A DNA stretch of 64,000 nucleotides from Sacculina carcini (taxonomy: Eukaryota; Arthropoda; Thecostraca; Sacculinidae). A model generated the notes under the pieces. That model ran no database searches. It was not told the DNA's origin and saw only the letters and a program-made list of their open reading frames with translations. Positions 35,536 to 46,567 of this stretch are shown in pieces. A program made the translations under genes and the position numbers. Position 1 is the stretch's first letter. Each line of letters starts with the position of its first letter. Location of the stretch: positions 10,007,306 through 10,071,305 of the forward strand of contig OU696573.1 of assembly GCA_916048095.2 (NCBI GenBank), in the 5' to 3' direction.

Positions 35536-38053
35536 ATGGACAACAGCATGAATTCGTCGCAATCTGGCTCTCACAGTGTCGGACAGGCACAGCAGAATGG
35601 CCAGCTAAACAACCACGGTCAGTGACACATGCCACATGCCACTGGCTTCATTGTTGGGTATTGATATAGTGGCATGTCCTTATTGGTTTTCCGATTATTT
35701 GTGGTGGAGTACGTAAAGTGTGACCACTATAACCAGTGAATCGTGGACTGTAGTTACGGATTAGTTCTGTGATTTTGAGTAACGAACGAGTGGGCCTTTT
35801 TAACTGTTCAATTATTTCAGCATCCAGGTTTTTTTCGCTTCATCTTAAAGCTATTTGTTGGGCCGACTGGCAAAATATAATAGAATATTTTGCTCGCATA
35901 CTATTTTAATAGATCAATTCGAGGATGATTACATGAATCGTCGTTGGATGAATAAGGATGTTGGATGAATATATCAGCTGCTCCTCTTTCGTGTTTACTT
36001 CAAATTCGCAGCACATAGAACTACATCAGTGGTTCTTTACCTTGTTCAGTGTTCGCATCTCTTTCAAATTAGAAGTCAGTTATCACACACCCTGTATTTT
36101 TTATTGCTATATGAAAAAGATAAAATACTACCGATGTAGTAACAAAACTTTTATGTATTCAATATTCATTCATGCTGTTCAAAGCTCTTCTAAGAAAACT
36201 TTTTTTCCAGCCAGTCATATATATGACAGGTCAAAACGTATACTTTCTTTAATTTCTACAAGATTTATCTTACCCCTTAGGAACAAGGCTCGGACTTCTA
36301 GGGGGCTCGAACACCCACGGCTGAGAACCCCTGGACTAGATAGTATGCATGAGTCTGTTCCACTGTGCTTGACTGGCTACCAATCGTGAGACTCTCCACT
36401 GATAGTTGGATGACGTCTTCTTCGGAATTGTTCTCATGCTGAGAGTGTAGCTAGAGATACAGAGGTGTTGTAGATGGTCGAGTTGTTTGGTCACAGGAGA
36501 CGCAGTTTGCCGACACTCAAAATGTCGCTCGTATGCTTGTAGTGTGTGATGGCGTGCATGGCTTTATGGAGTCGCTCTCCCCCGGGCTTGACCTGGATGC
36601 GACAGTGGAGGCGCGTTACAGGCTGTCTTGTACGCGCACTACTCAATTAGCCACAATACACGCACAACAACTAACACGTCTATTTTGGGCGGAATCTCGA
36701 ACCCTGGAGCGATGGTACATTTGAAGCCCGTATATTGGCTTGAGGAGCTGGTGGTTTACTATCAAAGTTAAATTTATCAGCCACCTGTGTGTCTCTGTGA
36801 AGTGTCGTCAAATAGAGCCTAGTCAATGACAGCGGAAATGATTGTTTCACCGACAATACGATCAAAAGGTCTTAAGTAGTTGAAGAAGTTATCATCGGAT
36901 GACTTCTCTATATGCTACATTGCTGTTTTTTGTTTCCAGGGGTAAACTAATCTCATAACCAACTCGTGAAACCGCAACGTAAAGCTGACCATGGAAAACA
37001 GTCCTCTTTCAGCTACCTTGAGAGTCCCTGCGATTTGTTTATCCTATCTTCGAAATAAGTCGATGATGAGGAATTCCAGGAATGTCAAGGGAACTCAAAC
37101 ATGGCATTGGATGTTTCTGACTGGTGTACGACACAATCAATTGACAATGCGGCGCCTGTTGAACGACTCGTTAGGTTTTCATTGATAGCAATCACTGTAG
37201 TGTTTTTGGGCACAAAAATCGCTCGCTCATACAATTAATTTCCAGTTTTTAGCTGAATCAAGAACGTCCAATTTCATTAATATTGTTGACGGGTTGATAT
37301 CGAGGCACAGTTGATCGACTGAAGACGTACCAAAGACGACGACGACTGAAGACGTACTCGTACCAAAGGCGGATATACCAATACCTTTCTTGATCCATGT
37401 CAATACCAATACCTTTCTTGATCCATGTCTAGATTGCCTTCCCGAGCCGCAACAACATTGTCTGAAAGACTTCAGTCGTCTGATATCCGTGACAGAACTT
37501 CGAAACAATTTGAACCAGAGATAAATATATTTTGGTATGCTACTGTCCTGTATTTTCGAAGCGGTCCTCCGAAAATGAAAATACGCACTGGCGACCACGT
37601 ACTTACGCACTTTTACGTTATCAGGTGGTTTTGAACAATTCGCAGGTGCGAAAAGGAAGTTCTACTCTATGGAACACGTTGAATCATTCTGGAAAAGAGG
37701 CAGTTTTTGTGATTGAAGTGCACAGAACAAAACGGTATGGGACAGCAGGAAGCTTGCGGCTCGCTTCTTGCATTTGCTGCTTGTGTGTGTGTGGGTGTGT
37801 GTGTGGGTCAGGGGCGGATTATAGCCGAGGTCGCTGGGTATTTCCGTCAGCGTTGCGCTGCGTGGCCGTGCGTCCTGGCACGGGCACAGTGGCAGGAGCC
37901 AGTAGCAGTGATGAATCAAGCGATGACTCGAGCGACTCGGACTGTGCCGGCGACACGGCCTGGTCCCGTCGTGTGCAGGCGGCGGCCACGACGACGGCCT
38001 CTCATGCCAGCGGCGGTGTCAGTCGGCGGACAACGGCCGGCGGCGCTGTATAA
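35536..38053 (+). CDS. Possible two-exon gene for a small Ser/Asp-rich protein, unidentified
   Basis: Candidate exon A (35536-35617) runs from an ATG to a good donor (CACG|gtcagt, phase 1) and reads MDNSMNSSQSGSHSV, then Gln/Asn-rich residues. Candidate exon C (37812-38053) follows a TG-rich acceptor (gtgggtcag|GGGCGG), enters in the matching phase 1, and encodes an acidic Ser/Asp run (ASSSDESSDDSSDSD) before TAA at 38051. Joined they give 107 residues. A third candidate piece after the acceptor at 37624 (GFEQFAGAKRKFYSMEHVES, also phase-1 entry) could lie between them. I recognise no family. The support is splice-phase agreement, GC-rich codon-like composition and the acidic run, so this is tentative. 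An overlapping Arg-rich frame through exon C is the main alternative. Confidence 0.3.
36027..36333. mobile_element. hAT-like MITE, family 3
   Basis: The ends CAGTGGTTCTTTACCTTG and GGCTGAGAACCCCTG are flanked by AACTACAT and GACTAGAT (6 of 8 match). The interior CACCCTG...CTTACCCCTTAGGA resembles the copy at 7131. Confidence 0.72.
37376..37432. repeat. 28-bp tandem duplication
   Basis: ATACCAATACCTTTCTTGAT plus CCATGTC occurs twice head to tail. Just upstream GACGACTGAAGACGTAC is also duplicated. Confidence 0.8.
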
Positions 38054-38166
38054 CTCCGAACGTCAGGGTCGTCCCCGGCTGTTGCTGGGGACGATACTAT
38101 CTGCGACGTCACAACGCACAAACAAGTGTTCGTCACGACCGGGCAAGCCTTTACACACACACACAA

Positions 38167-38199
<33 letters not shown>

Positions 38200-40607
38200 C
38201 ACACACACACATGCTGCGAACGGGCGTTCGCCGTGAGCGTGTTTGTATGTCTGTGTGTTTGTTTACTCGCACCTTTGCGGCGTTGGTTCGGCGGTGAGAG
38301 CGCATAGTTCATGTTTCATTGTGTGTGTGTATGTGTGTTGTTCTGAGTGTAGTGTAGTTGTGCGTACTAGTGGCAGCAAGTGTGTGTGTGTATATGGTGG
38401 AATCGTGATTGTCTCGTTTATTCAATATTTTTTCCATTTCCTCGTGCTTTCTCCATTCTGGGTTTGTGGCTGTTGTTTTCAGTGTTGAAGTGTATCAGTA
38501 TCCATGTTCACAATTCTGTCGTGCTTATGCTCGAACCGTAGAGTACTGATAACAAGATATCTAAAACATTTGTGTTTTGATTGGGTGCAAGTGGATTATT
38601 TATATATGTAAAGGTCATAATGAAACATTCTGCAGCTTCGTCTATATCATATCAATTTATTGGGCGTCAAAATCAATGCAGTAAATATTACAATATCTGT
38701 TAACTTTCAAGTATTCTCGTGGGTTGAGGAATGTTTAGTATTTTATGCGGTAGTTTTTCTAATATTCAACTCATCGATGTTTTTACAATATGCTAATCTC
38801 TGTATTGTATTCTAACAGCGGTTTGTAACATTATCGTAAACAGTAATGCATTATTGCACAGAGTATCAAACACAAATGTGATATAACTCTTAGGAAGTAT
38901 AGTGTTCTGTAGGATGTGTTTGAGTCTAAGGCGCCCTGTGAGATATATCTGTTGAATTTGTCTCATAGAAACTGCTTATTCCATTTGTTTTACTGTGTGA
39001 TGTGTGGTGCTTTTTTGTAGCATGCGAATTATCGGTAGTTTCACTGAGATTTCCGCCGTTCTGGTTGAATAAATAGTTGCCACATCTTTTTCTGATACGT
39101 GCGAAGTGAGTGAGCGATATTTTCAATCAGCGATCTTTCAGTGTGAATATTTCTGTGCCGATTTGTCTGGTCCCATCTTGGATACGCCATTGTGTTTCGT
39201 TCATGGAGGAGTGGGTGAATATCATCTGAATATCATCTCCCTACACCAGGAATTTTCAACCGGGGGCCTCGTACGCTAGGGGGTGCCAGCCCGGTTCGTG
39301 TAATTTTTGTAAAATAAATTATCTGTTCAACCTATGCTATATATTTTTCCTGAAAAACGTAGTTTTGCTTAATTAACTCCTAAAGGAGTTGTATAAATGA
39401 GTATTAAATAAAAAAAGTTTGTTATTACGTCGTTTGTATTTTTATATTTTCGTAAACCTGTCAAGAATCCAGGGGGTGCGGGAACTGACTGATCATTTGA
39501 GAGGGGTGCGAACACTGAGAAAGGTTAATAACCACTGTCTTACATTCTGTCTTAAAAATTCTATTGGAAGGTTCCCAGTTGACGTTACGTGGCTTACATG
39601 TTGACCTTTGTGTTTACCTATGCTTCCTGTGGAAAATCAATCCACCTCGATGGTTTATGATGTTATTTTGCTTGTGAACAATTGTAAATTATGATAATTT
39701 GTCGTCGCCTTATTCCCGTACACCGTTTCGTTTCAGAGAGGCCTGGTCGTGATTCATGCTTTTATATTTGACGAAATGAAGCGATTGGGCATGTTTGCTG
39801 AGTGCAGTTCATTTACTCCAATTCTGATTGCGTGTTTGCGTAATCGTGCAGTTTTGTGCCGTCCGTGAAATGACAATACATTTCATTTTATAGATGTAAG
39901 CGGAACTAACTAGAAAATGCGGACCGACATGGACAATCGGGAGTATGGTAATTTTGAATCAACCAAAACTATTCATTCAATTTTCTGTCTGCGTTCGTTG
40001 TCCTCGGTCTATGCATGGAGATCGCTATTGTATGTGTGTGTGTGTGTGGCCAGGCCAGGCTCCAAATATAGGCAATTAGGCGACCGTCTAGGAAATTAGT
40101 GGGGACATGACACTCGACTCATGAGAATAATTATTTACGTTGTAATAATCATGAAACATTGGACATATGCATCGTCCTGTGTCTCTGCATTGTTCATAAT
40201 TTGTTCCAGACTTTGCTGACATCAAAGCACGTGTTTTGGTTTTTTTGGTATTCGGATTTTATTTTTCGTTCAATCAGGGGCCACCCAATTCACTTTACCG
40301 AGGGCCTGCTATTTCCTAAGGCCGGCCGTGTGTTGACGCAGTTATTCGAAGATTAGGTTTCTAAGACTAGGAAAACACGTGCTACACTGACTGGTTGAGC
40401 AGGTACGCTAGAGATCGGGAATTGCGGTGTTTCTGTTCATTACCTCAACCGAGAGGCGTGGTCAGCCACGTGGAAACCATTGTCTGTTTCCACTACCACT
40501 TTCCTGTACTTTTCATGACAACATTCAGGTGAAGGCAGCATAGCGTGTGCCACTTCTTGTGCAGCTACTCTGGCAGTGTCGTGCTGTGCTGCGTCTCAGT
40601 GGCCGAC
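38054..40607. other. Intergenic region upstream of the LRRC14-like gene
   Basis: CA runs at 38154-38211, the MITE at 39247, and an element-like stretch at about 40050-40335 (CCAGGCTCCAAATATAGGCA ... CCTAAGGCCGGCC) without proven ends. No conserved coding sequence seen. Confidence 0.5.
39247..39537. mobile_element. hAT-like MITE, family 3
   Basis: The ends are CAGGAATTTTCAACCGGGGG and AAAGGTTAATAACCACTG. Internal GGGGTGCGGGAACTGACTG matches the copy at 7816. Flanks CCCTACAC and TCTTACAT are only partly alike. Confidence 0.68.
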
Positions 40608-42017
40608 ATGCGCGACGGCCGCGGCCCAGTCTCGCTGCAGGCGCTGTGTGTTGACTTGCTGGTGGCCAAGTTATCCACCTCGGCCGCTGTTGCCGCCGAC
40701 GACAGCGATCTGTGGTGGCCCGCTCTGCCACGAGCCCTGACTCACAGTCTGCTGGCTCGTGCCGTGGCCACAGGTCGCGCCCAGTTGGCTCGCTGGCTGA
40801 TGCGCAGCTACCCGGCTTGCGTGCTTGATGCCGGGCAACTGGCGTGCAACGACCAGAGACTGGTGGGTCACAACCCGGCACTGTCGGACGGCGAGCTGGT
40901 GCGGCGCTTCTTGGAGGCGCAGCGGCTATGGGACGCGCCCATCGAGTTCCCGGCACCTCCACGACCATTGCCGGTCCAGCGGCTAGTGGCTGTGTTCCTC
41001 GACTGTGTGACACGATGGAAACGCAAAATGAGTTTGCGTCAGCTCGATCTCACGTGGTACGAGCCGATTCCGGTGGAGCGCGCCAACGCTCTGGCTCGTC
41101 GTCTACTGGTGATGGCACACGCCGACGCCGACGAGGACAGTGGCGTCGGCGGCAACGACTGGCCGTGTTTCAGTGTGCGTGTCGTGATTGATTGTAACTG
41201 GGAGTCGATGCCACTGCGCGGCTTCAGCACTGGCTCCAGCTGCATGCGACTGCTTGAGTTGCAACGACGCCGGCCTCAGTTGCCGTGTCAGCTGCACATT
41301 GTTGGCTACCTGAACGGTGACGGCGGCGACGCGGCACCGCACGACACCATCGGTCCGGCCAAGTGGCCGCTGCGAGTGCTGCAGTGTCAGCGTCTGGCCG
41401 GTGTTGCCTCGTGCGGTTTGACCAACAAACTTGAACTACTGATGCTGTCTGGCGACGCACGCGGTGGCGGCGGCGACACGTGCACGGTTGGCGGCTCGTG
41501 TGTGGCGCCGTTCGTGCGTCACCTGGTCGATGCGTCCGGCGACTTGACGGACGGCTGTGCGGCCGGCGTGACATCGTTCAGCGGCTCGCTCGATCAGCTC
41601 CATGTGCTGTCCGCGTGTCAGCTGCCTCAGCTGCGCTACGTGCAGCTAGCAGCCGCCTCGAGGTGGCACGCGACGGCCGCGGCGCGGCTGCGTCGACACG
41701 CCAGCTGTTTGTGTTCGGCCCACGTGCCACAGCTCCTAGTGCTGAGCGTCGACTTGAGCACGGCCGACATAGCTAGCTGCGAGGCGGTGCTGCGCGCGCT
41801 GCCCAATTGTCGCCGATTGCAGGTACTCGAATGTTCACTGCCACGTGGTTCGTGGGCGGACGTCAGCACTGCCGTCAAGCTGCTGTGCGACACCGTGCGA
41901 CACGCGTCGGCCACGCTGCACACGCTGGTGGTGCGCGATAGTGACGAGTTGTACATGCTAGATTTGGCGCATTATTTGTTCGACGGAGGGCTGCGTCCGC
42001 TGGTTATTCTCTGCTGA
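40608..42017 (+). CDS. LRRC14/PRAME-like leucine-rich protein with N-terminal BC-box
   Basis: 469 residues without introns. Residues 9-18 (SLQALCVDLL) fit the elongin-BC box pattern [ST]-L-x3-C-x3-[AILV]. WPALPRALTHSLL then sits where LRRC14 and PRAME proteins have LPRELFPPL. RAQLARWLMRSYPACVLDAG parallels their LKAMVQAWPF segment. KMSLRQLDL matches the motif that opens the repeat region, and SVRVVIDCNW matches VEVRVDLRVN of LRRC14. Degenerate leucine-rich repeats fill the rest (QLRYVQLA, QLLVLSVDL, RLQVLECSL, TLHTLVVRDS). Family members recruit CUL2-elongin BC ligases, so a substrate-receptor role is inferred, not shown. ATG 40608 is the first that leads into the BC-box. The neighbour downstream is a convergent BTB-zinc-finger gene. 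The family assignment rests on remembered motif order; MUF1/LRRC41-like is the alternative. Confidence 0.66.
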   Translation: MRDGRGPVSLQALCVDLLVAKLSTSAAVAADDSDLWWPALPRALTHSLLARAVATGRAQLARWLMRSYPACVLDAGQLACNDQRLVGHNPALSDGELVRRFLEAQRLWDAPIEFPAPPRPLPVQRLVAVFLDCVTRWKRKMSLRQLDLTWYEPIPVERANALARRLLVMAHADADEDSGVGGNDWPCFSVRVVIDCNWESMPLRGFSTGSSCMRLLELQRRRPQLPCQLHIVGYLNGDGGDAAPHDTIGPAKWPLRVLQCQRLAGVASCGLTNKLELLMLSGDARGGGGDTCTVGGSCVAPFVRHLVDASGDLTDGCAAGVTSFSGSLDQLHVLSACQLPQLRYVQLAAASRWHATAAARLRRHASCLCSAHVPQLLVLSVDLSTADIASCEAVLRALPNCRRLQVLECSLPRGSWADVSTAVKLLCDTVRHASATLHTLVVRDSDELYMLDLAHYLFDGGLRPLVILC

Positions 42018-42527
42018 TTGCAGCGACCGTGTGCTTGTCGGGTCGTCAAATAATGCAGCCTAGTGTTGTATGTCTGTCTGTGTTGGCTGTTGCTCAGGTT
42101 TTGTACATACAATGTCTTTCCAATGCGCTGTTAATGCAACCTCACATACCTCAGCGTCACGTTTTATGTCTCCGCTTATTGTAAATGTATTTTTCAAGCA
42201 CCTTTCGTACAAAACAACAATACAATGTGAAATTGACTAAATGTTTTATTGCTGGAATTCAAAAAGCAACGGCGCGACTCACAAGCACAGATATTGCCGT
42301 TGCATTCATTGCTGTAACGATCGCAAATATACTGACGCATGCAACCATGCGGCGCATTAACAAGCGGAGGAACCGACAGACACACAGGTCTGGTATACCC
42401 ACACACATACACACACAAGAATAACATCGAAATTAAAGCTGAATAGAACGTCAACATGTCTTTGTTTCCCGGCCTCGGGATATTAGCGAGCGAAACATAC
42501 AATAATACTAACAGCCGTTGAGGTCAC

Positions 42528-45500
42528 TCATTCGAACAGCTCGCCAATCACATTTGTCTTTCCTTCCGCCGGCGTCAACCAATCTTCAGCCACGGCGGAG
42601 TCTGCCGGCGACGCATCGTTCTTGAGTTTGTCGCGAGCGTGTGTCAGCATGTGGTTCTTGAGACGGTCGCCGCGGTAGGTGGAATAATCACATTGTGAGC
42701 ACGTAAACCGCCGCTCCGTCTGGTGCGTCAGCATATGGCGTCGTAGATGTGAGGCGATGTTGTAGGCGCGGCCGCACACGGTGCAGCAATGACGTCGCTG
42801 CTGTGCGTGCGACTGCTCGTGCTCGCGCAGATGACAGAGGCGCGGCGTGGTGTAGTCGCAGCCGGCATGACGACATCGCAGCAGGTCGCCACTGTGTACG
42901 CGTCGATGCAGCTTCAAGTGGCTGGCGTACTTGGTACTGAACGAACACAGCTCGCAACGCAGCGGCCGCGCAGTCTCGTGCCGCTTGCCGTGCATGCGCA
43001 GTGTGCTGGCCGACGCAAAGCGAGCCCCACACTCGCTGCACGCGAACGGTCGCTCGCCAGAGTGCACTCGCGCGTGCATCTGCAGGCTCCACTTTTTGAC
43101 GAAGCGCGCGCCGCACTGGCCGCATGCGAACGGCCGGGCGGAGGCATGCAGTTGTCGGCGGTGACGCAACAGCGCCGGCAGTGAGCTGACGTGCACGCCG
43201 CACACGGCACACACAAACGGCGGTCCGTCAAAATGCGACCTCATGTGCGCCGTATAGTCGCGCTTCACCGTCGTCTCCATGCCACACACGTCACAGCCGT
43301 ACGTCTTGAGGGCACGCGGCGCGTGATGCTCGGCCGTGTGGCGTGCCAGCGCTTCACTGCTGCTAAACACGGCCACACATCGGCCGCACGTCAACGCTTG
43401 GTCGTTGTCAGCTGGTCGTCCGTTAACCGCCGTCGTTGTCTCATGTTCCTCAGCCGCCCCCGATTCCTCGTCGAACGACAGTCGTGACAGCCGCTTCTTG
43501 AACTTATAGCTACCAGTGGCCGCCGCTGCCGCCGTCGAGGAGTCAAACTGTTGCTGTCCGTCGCGAAACAACTCGACCAACAATGGATCCAGCTTGCGCT
43601 TCTTGGCCGGCATAGATGGCGCCACGGGAGCCGTCGGCGTTTCGTCCACCGCCGCTGCCGTGTCTGTTTGTACTGCCGGCGGTGGCGGAGGTGGAGGTGG
43701 GAGTGGTGAGGCCGGCCGGGAGGTGGACTGCGACTGCGCCACGTCCGTCACTGTCGCCGCATCCGGCACCAACATTTGACTGCCACAACACACATCACTG
43801 TCCGGCGCTGCAGTGGCAGCACATGCATCCTGGGCGCCGTCAAACACGGCCGCATCGGTCGGCAGGAAGACTCGCTGCTGGGACGGCGGTGGCTGGTAGT
43901 CGTGCGGCGTGTACGGCAACCCGCCGCTCACTGCCGGATACGTCGACTCAATGACGTCCGCTTGCTGTTGCTGTTCGACCGTCAAGTATTGATCAGCGGC
44001 GGCGGCGGCGGCGCTGGCGTCGGCGAAAGCCGCTGGCTCATAATTGGTGACATACTGGCCGCCGCCGGCGCCATCATACGTCATGTAGTCTACCATTGGA
44101 CCATCGTAGCTCGGATAGTCTGATGCACACACACCCATGTCGTCCAGTGTGCGCGAAGATATCTGATCGCCGCAGTCGGCATACACGCCGACCGGAGCAG
44201 CGGCCGCATACTGCCGTACGGCCGCTAGACGAGCCGTAGCTGCGGCCAGCGCCTGACCGCCAAACTCGAAGTGATGCTGCGGTGCCGGTGGTTGTGTTGG
44301 CGGTGGAGGGACGTCAGAGCGCGCCACCAAGGACAACGGCGATGACGACACGTCAACAGTCCGGTGCGGCACTGGCAGTGCGTGGCAGCTGAGATCCCGC
44401 GGCCCGGCAGTCATCATCGACGCGGAGGAAGGTGCGGCGACAGGGAACGCTGCGCCCACACTCATCTCGTCCATGTTGTACGACGAGTCGACTGCTGGCG
44501 GCGCTGGTAGTGGTGGCGGAGCAGAAGCTTGCTGTTGCAGCCGGTGCAATCCGTCGATCACTGCCGCCTCTGTGCTCTCCAGCTCCTCAATGGCCGTCGT
44601 GATCGCCATCGACATGAACGTGTCGTTGTCGACCAGCTGCTCCTGGTCGCACATCATCATGAACCGCTCGTCCAGCTGGCTGTACAGCTGCTCGCAGCCG
44701 CCTCCCAGTCGCACTCCCGCCTCCTGCACGCTCTGCAGGTACACGTACAAGCACCGCTCGCTCTCGGCAAACAGCTGATGCTCGCGCGCCAGCTGCACGA
44801 GCCAGCTGGGCGGCAGCTGTGCGAGCGGCACCACCAGCAGCAGTTGGCGCAGCTCGCTCTCACGGGCCGCCGCCGCGTGCTGCACCCAGTCGAGCACAAA
44901 CACCAGCTGTCGCTCGGGGCGCAGTCGCAGCTCGCGCGCGCCCAGCAGCTGCTCCACTCGCGCCGCCGACAGCTGCAGCGCCGGCGGCTGTCGCAGCACT
45001 GTGTCGGCATGTGCACGTGCAAAAGCCACGGCGGCGCGGTACAGCTCGTGCAGCCGGTATGCAGCGGCTGTGTCCAGCAGCGACACGCAGTTGGCCGGCG
45101 ATAAATAGCGCTGCAGGTACTCGCAGCAATGTCGCTTCAGTTTGACCACGTCGAAGTGGTTGGCCAGACGCAGTAGCTCGTCGACGTTGTGCTTGTCGAC
45201 CACCACGTGACCGCTGTAGATGTAGTCGAGCAGACGGCCGAAAATGTCGCGTCGGCCGCCGCAGCTGATGCTCACCTGTTGTTTGACAGCCGCCGGCGCT
45301 GCTGAGGCTGATGACGCAGGAGGCGGAGGCGGTGGCGACTGCTGGCTGCCAAACAAACGCTCGAAGAAGAGAGACGCGGCGGCCAGCACGCACCGGTGTG
45401 CCTCAAACATCTGGCCGTCGACCAGCAGCTGAACGTCACAGAAGGCCAGTTCGTCGCGCTGACACCGCAGTCGCTCGAGCAGAAAATTGCCGTGCTGATT

Positions 45501-45590
45501 CTCGGTGAAGTTCATTGAGTTGTTGGGTAGCATATTGGCCGACGACGGCGGCGGCGGCAGAGGGGCGATTTCGGCGCATGCCGTTGCCAT
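42528..45590 (-). CDS. BTB-BACK-C2H2 zinc-finger protein (ZBTB type), nine fingers
   Basis: A single frame of 1,020 residues from the ATG at 45590 to the stop at 42528. Residues about 40-150 form a BTB/POZ domain (FCDVQLLVDGQMFEAHRCVL, LLDYIYSGHV) with a Pro/Ala-rich insert. Residues about 160-290 form a BACK domain (CVSLLDTAAAYRLHELYRAA, VFVLDWVQH). The middle is low-complexity Ala/Pro/Gln/Asp sequence. KKRKLD is a candidate nuclear localisation signal. Nine C2H2 fingers follow at about 725-985, several with HSGERP or H..TERR linkers. The plan fits a sequence-specific nuclear transcription factor; BTB-BACK could also bind CUL3. The open frame extends upstream of 45590 by 42 codons with weak coding character, so an upstream non-coding or short exon is possible. 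The orthologue among the ZBTB proteins cannot be named. Confidence 0.9.
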   Translation of the reverse strand: MATACAEIAPLPPPPSSANMLPNNSMNFTENQHGNFLLERLRCQRDELAFCDVQLLVDGQMFEAHRCVLAAASLFFERLFGSQQSPPPPPPASSASAAPAAVKQQVSISCGGRRDIFGRLLDYIYSGHVVVDKHNVDELLRLANHFDVVKLKRHCCEYLQRYLSPANCVSLLDTAAAYRLHELYRAAVAFARAHADTVLRQPPALQLSAARVEQLLGARELRLRPERQLVFVLDWVQHAAAARESELRQLLLVVPLAQLPPSWLVQLAREHQLFAESERCLYVYLQSVQEAGVRLGGGCEQLYSQLDERFMMMCDQEQLVDNDTFMSMAITTAIEELESTEAAVIDGLHRLQQQASAPPPLPAPPAVDSSYNMDEMSVGAAFPVAAPSSASMMTAGPRDLSCHALPVPHRTVDVSSSPLSLVARSDVPPPPTQPPAPQHHFEFGGQALAAATARLAAVRQYAAAAPVGVYADCGDQISSRTLDDMGVCASDYPSYDGPMVDYMTYDGAGGGQYVTNYEPAAFADASAAAAAADQYLTVEQQQQADVIESTYPAVSGGLPYTPHDYQPPPSQQRVFLPTDAAVFDGAQDACAATAAPDSDVCCGSQMLVPDAATVTDVAQSQSTSRPASPLPPPPPPPPAVQTDTAAAVDETPTAPVAPSMPAKKRKLDPLLVELFRDGQQQFDSSTAAAAATGSYKFKKRLSRLSFDEESGAAEEHETTTAVNGRPADNDQALTCGRCVAVFSSSEALARHTAEHHAPRALKTYGCDVCGMETTVKRDYTAHMRSHFDGPPFVCAVCGVHVSSLPALLRHRRQLHASARPFACGQCGARFVKKWSLQMHARVHSGERPFACSECGARFASASTLRMHGKRHETARPLRCELCSFSTKYASHLKLHRRVHSGDLLRCRHAGCDYTTPRLCHLREHEQSHAQQRRHCCTVCGRAYNIASHLRRHMLTHQTERRFTCSQCDYSTYRGDRLKNHMLTHARDKLKNDASPADSAVAEDWLTPAEGKTNVIGELFE

Positions 45591-46567
45591 GACAACGCAC
45601 GAGAAACGAGCCAGCAACAGCTGATTTAGTGCACTAACCTTCCGCTGTATTGTCTCGATACTGGTGTCACTGTGCCAACGCAAGAATATCAGGATTTGAC
45701 ATAACATAATCAACATTTATACAATGTACAAGCCCTATTATTAACATCAGTTTGGATTGAATTATAATTTACGTTGCGAACAACCAGAAAAGATCAATTC
45801 GAAATAACGATTAGCAGAATATGCGAATAAAAGCGATAAAAAAAATACATGGGGCAATTAACATACTAAACGACTAAATCGCATTACATATTCATAAGCA
45901 GTCACCTTGAAAAAATAATATGCAGCAAAGCAAAAACTGCTGCAAACATTAGCAAATAATGCATAAGTGTTTGAATACGTAAGTGATGCACGAAAGACAT
46001 ATATGAACAATATTTCCGACCATCTACGCTAAATAGTTTATTGCTCCCCGTTATTTGATCTACCATTATTATTATCTAATATTTATCTACTACTACTATA
46101 TACCATTACATTAGTATCTACTATTTGATTCAACATACTTAAAATATCGTAGATGTATATACTATGCAAATTTCCTGCAGTCCAGAAACGTACCGAGGGA
46201 TGAATGGGAGCGACACATCATTCTCATTGTGGTTCAAATTTTAATAGTTCCATAATTGCTTCACGACAGTGTAGACAGATTGACCGTGTAATTTGTGAAT
46301 TTCAATCGATCAGGTGAATATGTCAAGCCACGTGTTATACAACATGTTTCACAAATACCGATGACTACTGATAACAATTTTCAAACATATCCACATTGCA
46401 AATAAACAGAAAATGAATCAATAGTGTTGCGTAGGCCGTGCTAATAAACGACACGATTACAATAAACACACAAACGTACACGCCTAATTGTTGTGAACAT
46501 CAAACACGACACGAAATGTACATAACTCCACCAGTACACCAAACTTCATCCACTCTCGCAAAAACCC
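45591..46567. other. Intergenic: BTB-ZF 5' flank and RSRC2 3' flank
   Basis: AT-rich, with no conserved coding sequence. Both neighbours are on the minus strand. A minus-strand AATAAA at about 46037 could end RSRC2. Confidence 0.5.

Noticed and set aside
40525..45508. Long frames antisense to the LRRC14-like and BTB-zinc-finger genes
   Set aside because: GC-rich coding DNA leaves antisense frames open; none shows domain homology.
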